From NCBI RefSeq assembly GCF_014237835.1, contig NZ_JACJVI010000007.1:62001-126000 (forward strand): a stretch of DNA of 64,000 nt. The letters are read 5' to 3'. The notes under the pieces were generated by a model that had not been told where the DNA came from, did not search any database, and saw only the letters and a program-made list of their open reading frames with translations. The DNA comes from Rhizobium sp. AQ_MP. GTDB lineage: Bacteria; Pseudomonadota; Alphaproteobacteria; Rhizobiales; Rhizobiaceae. The position numbers and the translations under genes are program-made. Below are positions 1-9,195 of the stretch, one piece after another; position 1 is the first letter of the stretch; each line of letters begins with the position of its first letter.

Positions 1-344
1 AGGCTGGCGATGTGCTCACCGTCGACTTCACCGTCGCCGGCATCCCCTGTCTGGGCCTCAATGGCGGTCCGGCCTTCAAGCACTCGGAAGCCTTCTCGTT
101 CCAGATCGCAACGGATGATCAGGAAGAGACCGACCGTTACTGGAACGCCATTGTCGGAAATGGCGGCCAGGAGAGTGCCTGCGGCTGGTGCAAGGACAGA
201 TGGGGCATCAACTGGCAGATCACGCCGAGGACCCTGACCGAAGCCTTGGCCGCAGGCGGTGACGAAGCGAAGCGCGCCTTCGAGGCGATGATGGAGATGG
301 GCAAGATCGAGGTGGCGAAGATCGATGCCGCGAGGCGTGGTTGA
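1..344 (+). CDS. VOC / PhnB-like superfamily protein, 3' part only
   Basis: The reading frame is already open at the left edge, so the start lies outside the window. The visible 113 residues include LNGGPAFKHSEAFSF, a pattern of the PhnB / 3-demethylubiquinone-methyltransferase-like branch of the vicinal oxygen chelate fold, then QITPRTLTEAL and a C-terminal helix rich in EAKRAFEAM. Proteins of this branch are usually about 150 residues, so roughly the first quarter is missing. The substrate cannot be told from sequence. A decayed relative of its C-terminus lies near 9.5-9.7 kb. Confidence 0.8.
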   Translation, partial: AGDVLTVDFTVAGIPCLGLNGGPAFKHSEAFSFQIATDDQEETDRYWNAIVGNGGQESACGWCKDRWGINWQITPRTLTEALAAGGDEAKRAFEAMMEMGKIEVAKIDAARRG

Positions 345-353
345 GGCGCCCCT

Positions 354-689
354 CTAGCAGAGCGTCAGCCACATCACCCCGAAAAAGGTGATGACCGTTG
401 CCACCATCGCCGCCACTTGCAGCATGCCGGCGATCGTGCGCAGCAGCCGCGCCTCATCGGTTTCCGGCTCTGTGAGTTCTCGGGTCGCATACCAGTGGAG
501 GCCACCGATCAGCCCCACGGTGGCTGCCAGCATCACCGCCAGCAGCAGGCGCAGCGCCGAAATCGGACCGACATCGAGCCGGTGCCAGCCAAGATGGCAT
601 CCGGTCGCCTGCACCCCGTAGAGAAGCAGGAAGGCCCCTGACCAGATCACGAACCCTGTCAGCAGCAGGACGAAGGGCGACACTTTCAT
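354..689 (-). CDS. small membrane protein of the oxidase cluster
   Basis: 111 residues with three predicted membrane segments (about 5-27, 43-65 and 82-108). It starts one base beyond the stop codon of the upstream fused oxidase subunit I/III gene, so it is almost certainly cotranscribed and probably translationally coupled to it. Rhizobial alternative oxidase operons of the coxMNOP type carry a further small membrane subunit in this place. I infer a similar role but see no diagnostic motif. Confidence 0.7.
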   Translation of the reverse strand: MKVSPFVLLLTGFVIWSGAFLLLYGVQATGCHLGWHRLDVGPISALRLLLAVMLAATVGLIGGLHWYATRELTEPETDEARLLRTIAGMLQVAAMVATVITFFGVMWLTLC

Positions 690-690
690 C

Positions 691-3216
691 TCATCGCCCT
701 CCGATCCCGGTCAGGCTCTGCAGCACGAAGGGGAAGGCGAGCCCGATCATTCCTGCGACGGCCGTGTAATCGTGCCACAGTTGTCCGATCTGCAGATCGA
801 GCACGCGCGCCGGTCCGATATAGCCGCTGTTCCAACGCCATAATCCATAGATCGCCAGCACCGCGCCGATCCCTGCATGCAGACCGACGTAAACGGCGAC
901 CGCAAAGGCTGCCGCAGAGGCCGCATGCCCCGTCGGCGCCGGGATCGACATCAGCAGTATCGCAACCGCGCCGACGCTGACGATGTGCGCAGCAAGCGCC
1001 ACGCTCAGGCTCAGGACCGTCCGGCCCGCCTGTCCGTCGGCGAAGCGGCCGGCAAGTGCCGCCGTGGCGAGCCCGATCACCGCGACCAGCGACGGAGCCA
1101 GGAAGGTGAAGTCGAGATCCGGCGGCGGCCAGTTGGGGGCGGATAGCCAGAGAAAGAAGGCACCGAAGACCAGAGAGGTATAGAGTGTGGCATTGGCGGC
1201 GAGCGCAAAGACCATGGCCCACCAGGAGGGCGGCTGCACCACTTCCTGATGGTGCAGCGCCTGTTCGCCGCGGCCGATCTGCAGTGGGCCAAGATCCCGT
1301 TTCAGACCCGTCGCCGGCGTCCACAGGAAGAAGAGGATGATCACCGCGATAAAGGCAACCGGTGTCAGCCAGTAGAGTTTGGCGAGCAGGCTGGCGAAGA
1401 AGGCCGCCGTCGTGATCGCCGTCCAGAGCGGCAGATAGGTGGGCCTTGGAAGAACGACCACGTGGTCGAGGCGACCGCTCACCATGTCCACGGTCAGCGT
1501 CTCCATCCAGCCATTGCGCATGAAGCCGAGATAGCCGCGACCCGCTGCAAGGTCCGGGCCCAGCCGGCGCGGCTGAAGCCCATCGGCACGCCCTTCGATA
1601 TGCGGCAGCGAGCCGAAATTATAGGAGGGCGGCGGGGTTGGCGTCGCCCATTCCAGCGTCCCGGCTTCCCATGGGTCGCGACGAAACGGTTTGCCGTGGC
1701 GAATGAGCATGATCAGATCGAGGGCGACCAGCGCGAAGCCGATCGTCATGACGAAACCACCGACCGACGAGATGAAGTTCAAGACCTCCCAACCCGCTTC
1801 CTGCGGATACTCGAAGACCCGGCGCGGCATGCCGCGAAGTCCCGTCAGGTGCATGATGAAGAAGGTGACGTTGAAGCCGATGAAAACAAGCCAGAAGGCA
1901 GGCTTCGAGAGGTGCTGCACGGGCTGGCGCCCGGTGATGTGCGGCAGCCAGTAGTAAGCCGCCGCCATCATTGGAAAGACGAATCCGCCCACCAGCACGT
2001 AGTGCAGATGCGCCACGACGAAATGCGTGTCATGCGCCTGCCAGTCAAAGGGGACCATGGCGAGCATCACACCGGTCAGCCCGCCCGCCACGAAGACGAA
2101 GAAAAAGCCGAAGACATGCAGCATGGGGATCGAGAAACGCGGTTGCCCGTGCGCCATGGTGGCGAGCCAGGCGAAGATCTGGATGCCGGTCGGGATTGCG
2201 ACCAGCGCGCTTGCCGCCGAGAAGAACGAAAGCGCCACATGCGGTATGCCCACCGTATACATGTGATGCACCCAGAGTCCGAAGGAGAGAAACGCCATGG
2301 CAACGATCGCTGCGACGATCAGCCCGTAGCCCTCAAGCCGCGTGCGACACAGCACCGGGATGATGGTCGACAGCGCGCCGGCGGCGGGCAGGAATATGAT
2401 GTAGACCTCCGGATGGCCGAACAGCCAGAAGAGGTGCTGCCACAGCAGCGGGTCGCCGCCTCGGGTCGGATCGAAGAAGGGCAGGTCGAAGGCCCTTTCC
2501 ACCTCCAGCAGAATGGATCCGAGGATCAGCGGCGGAAAGCCGATCAGCATCATCGCCGCCACCACCAGCATGTACCAGGCGAAGATCGGCATGCGCATGA
2601 GCGACATGCCCGGCGACCGGAGCTTGAGGATGGTCACCATGATTTCGATCGCCGCCGACAGCGCCGAGATCTCGACGAAAGTGATGCCGAGCAGCCAGAC
2701 ATCGGCATTGATGCCGGGCGAATAGGGACGCGAGGAGAGCGGCGTATACATGAACCAGCCGCCATCGGGCGCAATGCCGAAGACGAGCGCCGCCACCAGG
2801 AAGGAACCGCCAAAGAGATAACACCAGTAGCCATAGGCGGACATGCGCGGAAAGGCGAGGTCGCGGGCGCCCAGCATCTTCGGCAGGAGATAGATCGCCA
2901 GCCCCTCGAAGAAAGGGATGGCGAACAGGAACATCATGATGACGCCATGCATGGTGAAGACCTGGGCATACTGGGCGGCATCGAGAAAGGCACTGTTGGT
3001 GGATGCGAGTTGCGCCCGGATCAGCATGGCGAGAACGCCGCCGATCGCGAAGAACACCAGCGCCGTCACCATGAAACGCTTGCCCACGACAGTGTGGTTA
3101 ACCGCCGACAGCCGCTCCAGGCCGCGGCCCGAGCCCCAGACGGCATCGAGCTGATGGTGCAGCCGGATGGCCGTTTCCGGTGTCTGATAGCCCGTCTCTG
3201 GTCTGGCATCACTCAT
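691..3216 (-). CDS. ctaD: cytochrome c oxidase, fused subunits I and III
   Basis: 841 residues. The N-terminal two thirds is a haem-copper oxidase subunit I: it shows GHPEVYI (CuB ligand and cross-linked Tyr region), WVHHMYTVG (CuB histidines) and AHDTHFVVAHLHYVLVGG (haem ligands). The last third has subunit III-like membrane segments with QPPSWWAM and LHAGIGAVLAIYG, so I and III are one polypeptide. It would reduce O2 in the inner membrane using electrons from the CuA subunit encoded just upstream. The start at 3216 is chosen because AGGAG lies just upstream; a longer frame to 3318 overlaps the subunit II gene. It overlaps the subunit II stop by four bases. Confidence 0.92.
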   Translation of the reverse strand: MSDARPETGYQTPETAIRLHHQLDAVWGSGRGLERLSAVNHTVVGKRFMVTALVFFAIGGVLAMLIRAQLASTNSAFLDAAQYAQVFTMHGVIMMFLFAIPFFEGLAIYLLPKMLGARDLAFPRMSAYGYWCYLFGGSFLVAALVFGIAPDGGWFMYTPLSSRPYSPGINADVWLLGITFVEISALSAAIEIMVTILKLRSPGMSLMRMPIFAWYMLVVAAMMLIGFPPLILGSILLEVERAFDLPFFDPTRGGDPLLWQHLFWLFGHPEVYIIFLPAAGALSTIIPVLCRTRLEGYGLIVAAIVAMAFLSFGLWVHHMYTVGIPHVALSFFSAASALVAIPTGIQIFAWLATMAHGQPRFSIPMLHVFGFFFVFVAGGLTGVMLAMVPFDWQAHDTHFVVAHLHYVLVGGFVFPMMAAAYYWLPHITGRQPVQHLSKPAFWLVFIGFNVTFFIMHLTGLRGMPRRVFEYPQEAGWEVLNFISSVGGFVMTIGFALVALDLIMLIRHGKPFRRDPWEAGTLEWATPTPPPSYNFGSLPHIEGRADGLQPRRLGPDLAAGRGYLGFMRNGWMETLTVDMVSGRLDHVVVLPRPTYLPLWTAITTAAFFASLLAKLYWLTPVAFIAVIILFFLWTPATGLKRDLGPLQIGRGEQALHHQEVVQPPSWWAMVFALAANATLYTSLVFGAFFLWLSAPNWPPPDLDFTFLAPSLVAVIGLATAALAGRFADGQAGRTVLSLSVALAAHIVSVGAVAILLMSIPAPTGHAASAAAFAVAVYVGLHAGIGAVLAIYGLWRWNSGYIGPARVLDLQIGQLWHDYTAVAGMIGLAFPFVLQSLTGIGGR

Positions 3217-3911
3217 GGTGCGGACACTCCTGCGGAAAGCGCTGTGAGACGTTGGCGATAGGTTTCGGGCGCATGCGCCTCGACGGTGAAGCGCATGCCG
3301 GCATGGCCGGTGCCGCAATATTCGGCACAGATGCCGCCATAGCGGCCCGGCACATCGGCCTTGATGCGCACGACCGTCTCATGCCCGGGCACGGCATCGA
3401 TCTTGCCGGCAAGTCTCGGGATCCAGAAGCTGTGCACGACATCGGCGCTCGTCACATGCACCTCCACCACGCCGCCTGCCGGGATATGCAGCGTCCCCTC
3501 GGTCGCCAGGTCAGGCCCGAGATCCGGATAGCGAAAATCCCAGCGCCACATCGCGCCGCGCGCCTCGACGCGGGCGACCACGGGCTCGTTTTGCCACGCG
3601 CCGATCAGATACTCCCCTTGCGCCATGCCGTAGGTCATCAGCGCGATCAGCACGGGGACCGGGAGAAACAGCCCGCCGGCGATCATCCAACCCTTGGCCG
3701 AGAGGCGGCGTCCGAATCCGGGCCGGAAGAAGACGAGGCCCATGAGGATGAGCACAAGCGCCAGGATGAGACCGGCGCCGACGAGCATGATCCACCACAG
3801 ATTGGCAATAGCCCCGGCATAGGGGCCGGCCGGATCCAGCGTCGAAAGGTCGCCCGAACAGGCGGTGAGTGTGAGGCCGAGCGCACCTGCGGATGCGATG
3901 CGTTGGAACAT
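3213..3911 (-). CDS. coxB: cytochrome c oxidase subunit II (CuA protein)
   Basis: 232 residues. A lipoprotein-type signal (LTLTACSG) is followed by two membrane helices and a periplasmic cupredoxin domain ending in CAEYCGTGHAGM, the CxxxCxxxHxxM binuclear CuA site. It would take electrons from cytochrome c and pass them to the fused subunit I/III downstream. No C-terminal haem c motif (CxxCH) is present, so it is not a caa3-type subunit II. The start at 3911 has GGGGA upstream and lies 42 bases from the divergent DUF2231 gene. Confidence 0.93.
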   Translation of the reverse strand: MFQRIASAGALGLTLTACSGDLSTLDPAGPYAGAIANLWWIMLVGAGLILALVLILMGLVFFRPGFGRRLSAKGWMIAGGLFLPVPVLIALMTYGMAQGEYLIGAWQNEPVVARVEARGAMWRWDFRYPDLGPDLATEGTLHIPAGGVVEVHVTSADVVHSFWIPRLAGKIDAVPGHETVVRIKADVPGRYGGICAEYCGTGHAGMRFTVEAHAPETYRQRLTALSAGVSAP

Positions 3912-3953
3912 TCGTCCCCAGATCGGCTTTTTCCCGCAACAAGGAGGGCTCCC

Positions 3954-4460
3954 ATGGCCAATATGTCTGAGACCGACGAACCGAACCCCGTCATCGAGAA
4001 GCTGGAAGAAAAGGACACGACCTCCGCCATTGCGGTGGCCGGCCATCCTTTGCATGCCATGAGCGTTCATTTCCCGATCGCGCTGGTCTTCGGCACGCTC
4101 GCCGTCGATGTCTTCTACTGGTTCAGCGCCGATCCGTTCTGGCTGCGTGTCGGTCTCTGGACCTCGGGCACGGCCTTCCTCGCAGGTGTCGCGGCCGGCA
4201 TTGTCGGCACCGCCGAACTGCTGCTTGTCCCGGGCATTCGCGCCCGCGCGGCGAGCTGGGCCCACGCGATTGCGGCCATCACCTTGATCTCCGTTGCCGG
4301 TGCCAACTGGGGTCTGCGGCTCATCGATCCCAATGTCGTCCTGCCGCATGGCATGCTGCTTTCGGTTCTGGCGGCCGTCCTGACCGGTGTTGCGGGCTGG
4401 CACGGTGGCAAGCTGATCTTCGATCACGGTATCGGCCTCATGGTGTCGCCCAAGGATTGA
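3954..4460 (+). CDS. DUF2231 membrane protein
   Basis: 168 residues with four membrane helices after a charged N-terminus. The HPLHAMSVHFPIAL segment is the typical opening of DUF2231 family proteins. The function is unknown; the family often sits next to oxidases or copper proteins. An AGGAGGG ribosome binding site precedes the ATG. It is divergent from the oxidase subunit II gene, and its 3' end overlaps the convergent CopD-like gene by 23 bases. Confidence 0.82.
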   Translation: MANMSETDEPNPVIEKLEEKDTTSAIAVAGHPLHAMSVHFPIALVFGTLAVDVFYWFSADPFWLRVGLWTSGTAFLAGVAAGIVGTAELLLVPGIRARAASWAHAIAAITLISVAGANWGLRLIDPNVVLPHGMLLSVLAAVLTGVAGWHGGKLIFDHGIGLMVSPKD

Positions 4461-4938
4461 AGGGTTCAAGCAGGCGCCCCAGCCCGCCCGGCTCGGACAT
4501 CACAGCCGGCAGCGTGAACTCGGGCGCCTCCTTGGCCAGCACGAGACCGAGGATGGCCAGCACCACGGCGCAGCAGCTCACGGTCGCAACCACGAAACGC
4601 CAGGCTGGATAGACCTCCCCCTTCTTGAAGAGCCGGATGACCACAAGGCCTGAAAAGACGTGGAAGATTGCAAGCAGCCCGACAAAGGCGAGCTTCCAGG
4701 AAAACCAGGGGGCGAAGACTTCCCGCAGAAAACTGAGCGCAATCCCGCTGGCAACGGCGATGAAGGCCGCCGGCGAAATCAGCACGACGAAGGCGAACCG
4801 CGTCATGCGCTGCATGCGGTAAAGCGCATCGTCGCTTTTGACATGCGCCCGCTGCACATAGAGGCTTGGCAGGCTGATCAGCCCGGCGGTCCAGATGGCG
4901 ATGGCGGCGATATGCACGAACTTGAGCAAGGCGATCAT
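4438..4938 (-). CDS. CopD-like membrane protein
   Basis: 166 residues, four membrane helices. KFVHIAAIAIWTAGLISLP near the N-terminus is the helix signature of the CopD / copper-resistance-D-like superfamily. Its start codon shares one base with the stop codon of the CtaG-type gene (TGATG), so the two are translationally coupled. A role in copper supply or electron transfer for the neighbouring oxidase is inferred from context only. Confidence 0.75.
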   Translation of the reverse strand: MIALLKFVHIAAIAIWTAGLISLPSLYVQRAHVKSDDALYRMQRMTRFAFVVLISPAAFIAVASGIALSFLREVFAPWFSWKLAFVGLLAIFHVFSGLVVIRLFKKGEVYPAWRFVVATVSCCAVVLAILGLVLAKEAPEFTLPAVMSEPGGLGRLLEPFNPWATP

Positions 4939-5681
4939 CAGCGCGGCGCCTCGCTGTCGAAGCTGCGCCCCGCAAACAGGCTGCCCAGCTTGAGGAGGGC
5001 AGCAAACAGATAGGGCAGGGCCGCTGGCACCCACATCAGCAGCCCTGAAAGCTGCTGGTCCGCCAGCGGCGAGAGGCCGAACGCAGTCGTCGTGTCGAGA
5101 TGCGCTGCAAACAGCGGCTCGCGGGAGAAGGTCAGGAGCGCGCCGAGCATGCCCATCTGGATTGTTGTACCCAGCAGAAGTGCGAGAGATGGGCCAACCG
5201 TACGCCGCGGCGACAGGATGTCGTACCACAGCCAGACCGCCGATCCGACAAGCGTCAGTTCCATCAACCAATAGGCGGCAGGCGATGAGAGGGCGAAGAG
5301 ATAGGGCCCCGGTGCATGCCACGCCCACATCACGATCGTGTGCACGAGGAAAGACAGCTGCGCAGGCAGCCGCTGACGCTCGCGTGCCTTGGGCGGTATC
5401 GCAAGCACGATAAGCGGCGCGAGAAACGTGACGAGCAGGATGTGATGCAGCACGCGGGCCGAAAAAAGCGCGGATGCCAGCGCGCAGAGGGGAGAGACGA
5501 AGGCGATCAGCATGACGAGAAGCGCCGCACCGGCCGCCATGCGTTGCCGCCGATTGCCGGCGGTCGTCATCAGCAGCACGAAGACGGCACCGATGGCCGC
5601 CAGCAGCGGCGGGTCGAAATTCCAGTCGCGCCAGAGCATCTCCGGTGTCGGCGCCGGGCCGCAATAGATGTCAAGGTTCAT
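4938..5681 (-). CDS. CtaG-type (caa3) cytochrome c oxidase assembly factor
   Basis: 247 residues with about seven membrane helices. HTIVMWAWHAPGPY and LHHILLVTFLAPLIVLAIP match the caa3_CtaG assembly family, which helps deliver copper to haem-copper oxidases. It lies with oxidase subunit genes and a CopD-like gene, supporting an assembly role. I place the start at 5681 (MNLDIYCGPAPTPE) because the residues upstream look non-coding. This family is unrelated to the Cox11-type protein also called CtaG. Confidence 0.85.
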   Translation of the reverse strand: MNLDIYCGPAPTPEMLWRDWNFDPPLLAAIGAVFVLLMTTAGNRRQRMAAGAALLVMLIAFVSPLCALASALFSARVLHHILLVTFLAPLIVLAIPPKARERQRLPAQLSFLVHTIVMWAWHAPGPYLFALSSPAAYWLMELTLVGSAVWLWYDILSPRRTVGPSLALLLGTTIQMGMLGALLTFSREPLFAAHLDTTTAFGLSPLADQQLSGLLMWVPAALPYLFAALLKLGSLFAGRSFDSEAPR

Positions 5682-6069
5682 GATCTCGGTCCCGAAACGC
5701 CGCAGACACGGTCTTTGCCCCGCACAGGTCCACCTCGGCGGCCTGCCGCTCGTGGGTGCAACACCCACGGCGGCATATTGTTCCATCTCGATTGTTCCAC
5801 CGGTCCCCGCAGTCGCGCATGCGTGCCTGGAAGGGTCTCAGCCGCAGCATCGTTCCCCGCCGGACGCGCGAGCGCCGACACGGTCCACAGACCCTCGGAG
5901 GGGTGCCGCGAGAGTGCCGACGACGACAGATGCGCGTGTGCCTGCCGTCGTCTCCGCGAGAATTTGTTCGCCGCCACCATTGCCGACCGGGGGGCGGCGC
6001 CTATTCTGCAGAGTCGACCTCAAGCCGTCGCAGCGACAGCCGAGCATGGCGACCGGGAGCCTGGAGCAA

Positions 6070-7557
6070 ATGATGGCGCCTTCGACGATCTTCTCACCTT
6101 CGAAAAACTGCTGGCGGATCGAGAAAGCCGACGAATTCTCGATCCTCATCGATGCAAATGATTATTTCACCTCGATCCGTGCCTCGATGATGGCGGCAAA
6201 GCGGCTGATCTTCTTTGTCGGCTGGGACTTCGACGCGTCGATCACGCTTGGAAACCCCAATGTCGATGACGGCGCCCCCCGTGGGGTCGGCGACTTCCTG
6301 CTCTGGCTTGCCCGTCGCAACCCGGAGCTCCAGATCAAGATCCTCTTGTGGAGCCCGGCGCCGCTGGCCAGCTGGGCAAGAGTGTCGAACCTGCCCCATC
6401 TTCTGCGCTGGAAGTGGAACCGGCAGATCTCCGTCCACCTCGACGGCAAACATCCGCTGGGCAGTTCGCACCACCAGAAGATGCTGGTGATCGACGATAC
6501 CGTCGCCTATTGCGGCGGCATCGACGTGACGCTCGACCGCTGGGACACGCGCGAGCACCTGGACGACAATCCCGACCGCCGCCGCCCCAACGGCAAGCCC
6601 TATGGTCCCTGGCACGATATCTCCAGCCGCTTCACGGGGCCGGCAGCGCAGGCGCTCGGCGAACTCTGCCGTCACCGCTGGACCCGCGCCGGCGGCCGCA
6701 AGGTGGAGCGCGTCGAGGCCCCGCCGCCGCCGGAGGACATCGCTCCGAGCTTCTCTTTCGGTCCCGTCGACCTGGCGATCGCCCGAACCAGTCCGGCCTA
6801 CCGAGAGGAGCAGGCGGTCACGGAGATCGAGCAACTCTATGTCGACATGATCAGTGCCGCCCGGCGCGTGGTCTATGCCGAAAGCCAGTATTTCGCCTCG
6901 CGCGTGGTGGCGCAGGCGATCGCCCGGCGCCTCGCCGAGCCGGACGGGCCCGAATTCGTGCTGATCAACCCCATCGCCTCCGACAACTGGCTGGGCCAGG
7001 TCGCCATGGACACGGCACGCGCCCGGCTCGCCGAATCCCTGCGCCGGCATGACGACCGCGGACGCTTCCGGATTTACCACCCCATCACCGCCGGGGGGCA
7101 ATCGATCTACGTCCACGCCAAGCTGATGATCGTCGACGACCTCTATCTCCGCATCGGCTCTTCCAACTTCAACAACCGTTCCATGCGCTTCGACCAGGAA
7201 TGCGACGTCGCGCTCGAGGCGGGAGGGTCGGATCAGATGGCGCAGCGGATCACGAGCCTCAGGAACGACCTTCTGGCCGAACATCTGGGCACGACGCCGG
7301 ACACGATCGACGAGACCCTGCGCCAGGCCGGCTCGCTGATTGCCGCGATCGATCGCCTGCGCGCCGAGAGCGGCAGGGCGGGCAAGGCCACGCTGAAACC
7401 CTACGACACACCCGAGATCACCGACCTCGACCGCTGGCTTGCCGACCACGAGATCCTCGACCCCGAGGGCTCGGAAGCGGTCTTCGAGCCGATCGAGAAG
7501 AGGGGGTTGTTCCGGGGGAGGTTGAAGCGGCCGCGGAGGCGCAAGAGGGGTGGCTAG
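6070..7557 (+). CDS. phospholipase D-family protein
   Basis: 495 residues. Two HKD motifs are visible: HHQKMLVID in the first half and HAKLMIVDD followed by GSSNFNNRSM in the second, so both catalytic half-sites of the PLD superfamily are intact. The middle carries AESQYFAS, common in PLD proteins close to cardiolipin synthase. It probably cleaves or transfers a phosphatidyl group; a substrate cannot be assigned. GGAG precedes the ATG at 6070, and 6046 in the same frame is an alternative start. The C-terminus is strongly basic. Confidence 0.87.
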   Translation: MMAPSTIFSPSKNCWRIEKADEFSILIDANDYFTSIRASMMAAKRLIFFVGWDFDASITLGNPNVDDGAPRGVGDFLLWLARRNPELQIKILLWSPAPLASWARVSNLPHLLRWKWNRQISVHLDGKHPLGSSHHQKMLVIDDTVAYCGGIDVTLDRWDTREHLDDNPDRRRPNGKPYGPWHDISSRFTGPAAQALGELCRHRWTRAGGRKVERVEAPPPPEDIAPSFSFGPVDLAIARTSPAYREEQAVTEIEQLYVDMISAARRVVYAESQYFASRVVAQAIARRLAEPDGPEFVLINPIASDNWLGQVAMDTARARLAESLRRHDDRGRFRIYHPITAGGQSIYVHAKLMIVDDLYLRIGSSNFNNRSMRFDQECDVALEAGGSDQMAQRITSLRNDLLAEHLGTTPDTIDETLRQAGSLIAAIDRLRAESGRAGKATLKPYDTPEITDLDRWLADHEILDPEGSEAVFEPIEKRGLFRGRLKRPRRRKRGG

Positions 7558-7811
7558 AGCATGCCGGCAAGACTGAGCATGGCAGGTGACGCCGTTTGAC
7601 CGGAAAGACTCGGGCGCCGAGCAGGCTGTCGACGAGAGAGACGTCGCAGCGGCTTGCGCGGCGGGCTTGCGGCACGTCCGACAGGTCCCTCGCGACAGAA
7701 GACGCACCCGGCCTGCCGCCCATCTCCGAAGCGCTCCCCGACGCCTATGGTCGTGCCCCATTGATAAACCGCAGTCTTCAGGCAAGGATGTCCATCGGGT
7801 GGAGGTTGGAC

Positions 7812-8399
7812 ATGCCGGAAATGACGCGAATGATGACGGTGATCGGCTCGGAATTCGGCCATGTCACGATCGAACCCGATCAGGTGCATGTCGCCGCGAT
7901 CGGCGGCACGGACGCCTTCGTCTCGCCCGACGGACAGACCGCGATCGACAGGCTGCCGGGCGCGCGGCTGGCGCTCCCGGATGGGCCCTGTGCCCTGTCG
8001 GTCCATGTCGAGCCCGTCCTCACCGCCACCTACGATGCTGGCGCCCTGATGCTGCGCACCGATGCCGGCGCCTGGGCGAAGCTCGCCTTCGAACTGTCAC
8101 CCCAGGGCCGCAGGACGGCGGTCAGTGTCGTGACAAACGACTGTTCCGATGATGCCAACGGCCCGACCTTCTCCCGCGACGGCCTGTTCCTCCGCATCTA
8201 CCGCTGGCAAAACCTGACCGCCTTCCACATCTCCGAAGACGGCCAGACCTGGGACCTGCTGCGCCTCTTCCGCCTGAACGGCCACACCGCCACCATCGAC
8301 CTCATCGCCCAGTCGCCGACAGGCCAGGGCTGCGAGGCGCGGTTTACGCAGCTCCGGCTGGTGGAAGGTGAGATCGCGGATCTCAGGGACGGGAGTTGA
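7812..8399 (+). CDS. DUF1349-like beta-sandwich protein
   Basis: 195 residues. LMLRTDAGAWAKLAFEL, FLRIYRWQNLTAFHISEDGQ and TWDLLRLFRL are the pattern of DUF1349 (concanavalin-like) proteins. It has no signal peptide or membrane segment, so it is likely cytoplasmic; its biochemical role is unknown. GGAGG six bases before the ATG supports the start at 7812. The 254 bases between the phospholipase D gene and this one hold no gene I can support. Confidence 0.75.
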   Translation: MPEMTRMMTVIGSEFGHVTIEPDQVHVAAIGGTDAFVSPDGQTAIDRLPGARLALPDGPCALSVHVEPVLTATYDAGALMLRTDAGAWAKLAFELSPQGRRTAVSVVTNDCSDDANGPTFSRDGLFLRIYRWQNLTAFHISEDGQTWDLLRLFRLNGHTATIDLIAQSPTGQGCEARFTQLRLVEGEIADLRDGS

Positions 8400-8480
8400 G
8401 GGCTGGTCAGGGTACTCGCCGGAAGATGATTTTCGGCGCTTCGCTGCCCAATTCGTCTGTCGTCCGGCCCTATCAGGCGA

Positions 8481-8816
8481 TTATGTAATCGCCTCGATTC
8501 CCTTGCGGCGAATGATGTTTAGAAGCGCAAGCGCCGGCCCGCTTGGCCGTTTTGCTCCACGCTCAAGCTGGGAAACATAGCCTGGAGTGAGGTTGAGATA
8601 GCGGGCAAATACCGCCTGACTGAGATGGGCCTCTTCACGGAGCTTGCGGATGTCTTCCGCAGAAATCTCCTCATGCAAAGGCTCAATACCCCGCCCAAGG
8701 TGCCGGATGGTGATCTTTTCGTGCGCTTCGGAACTCAAAATCCCACTTTTGTTCATGTCCGCAGCCGTTTCGAGCAAAGCCTCGGTTAGACGGCTCACCT
8801 GCTTACGTCCTGTCAT
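8481..8816 (-). CDS. XRE-family antitoxin of a type II toxin-antitoxin pair
   Basis: 111 residues. The C-terminal half is a helix-turn-helix (IRKLREEAHLSQAVFARYLN, then TPGYVSQLERG) of the HigA/XRE antitoxin type with a conserved RPSGPALALLNII tail. It overlaps the upstream toxin gene by four bases (ATGA). It should neutralise the toxin and repress the shared promoter at about 9203-9231. Confidence 0.88.
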   Translation of the reverse strand: MTGRKQVSRLTEALLETAADMNKSGILSSEAHEKITIRHLGRGIEPLHEEISAEDIRKLREEAHLSQAVFARYLNLTPGYVSQLERGAKRPSGPALALLNIIRRKGIEAIT

Positions 8817-9181
8817 TCACCGACCTCCTGAACAGTTCCATCACTCAGGGCTCTCGCCAACATCGCATCATCTGCAGCAAGCCATGCAGCCCCGATTTCT
8901 CGCAAGGTCAGCAACTCGTCCGGTTCGATATTCTCTTGCTCGCTCTTGGCGAAACTGTAGAGAAACACAGCCCGATTGCCCTCTCGGTAGGCGACAATCG
9001 TGCGGTAGCCACCAGATCGTCCCTGACCGCTGCGTGCCACGCGCTGCTTGATAAGGCCGCCTCCAAGGTCGGCATCCACCAAGCCGCGCTCGGCGCGCAC
9101 GATCGCTTCCCGCAGACTGGAATCCGCAATCCGCTGCTTGCGGGCAAATCGCACCATCCATTTCGTTATGAGGATCCGCAT
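8813..9181 (-). CDS. RelE-like toxin of a type II toxin-antitoxin pair
   Basis: 122 residues, compact and basic. RSGQGRSGGYRTIVAYREG followed by AVFLYSFAKSE is the signature of the RelE/HigB-like 'addiction module killer' branch, whose members are translation-associated mRNA endonucleases. The toxin is encoded first and the antitoxin second, as in higBA-type modules. The pair has its own promoter and operator just upstream. Confidence 0.87.
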   Translation of the reverse strand: MRILITKWMVRFARKQRIADSSLREAIVRAERGLVDADLGGGLIKQRVARSGQGRSGGYRTIVAYREGNRAVFLYSFAKSEQENIEPDELLTLREIGAAWLAADDAMLARALSDGTVQEVGE

Positions 9182-9195
9182 GCCGCAACCCTAAT

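Noticed and set aside
1249..3261. Open frame of 670 codons on the plus strand
   Set aside because: It is antisense to the fused oxidase gene, whose motifs are unmistakable. Its Arg/His/Asp-rich translation is typical of a GC-rich shadow frame.
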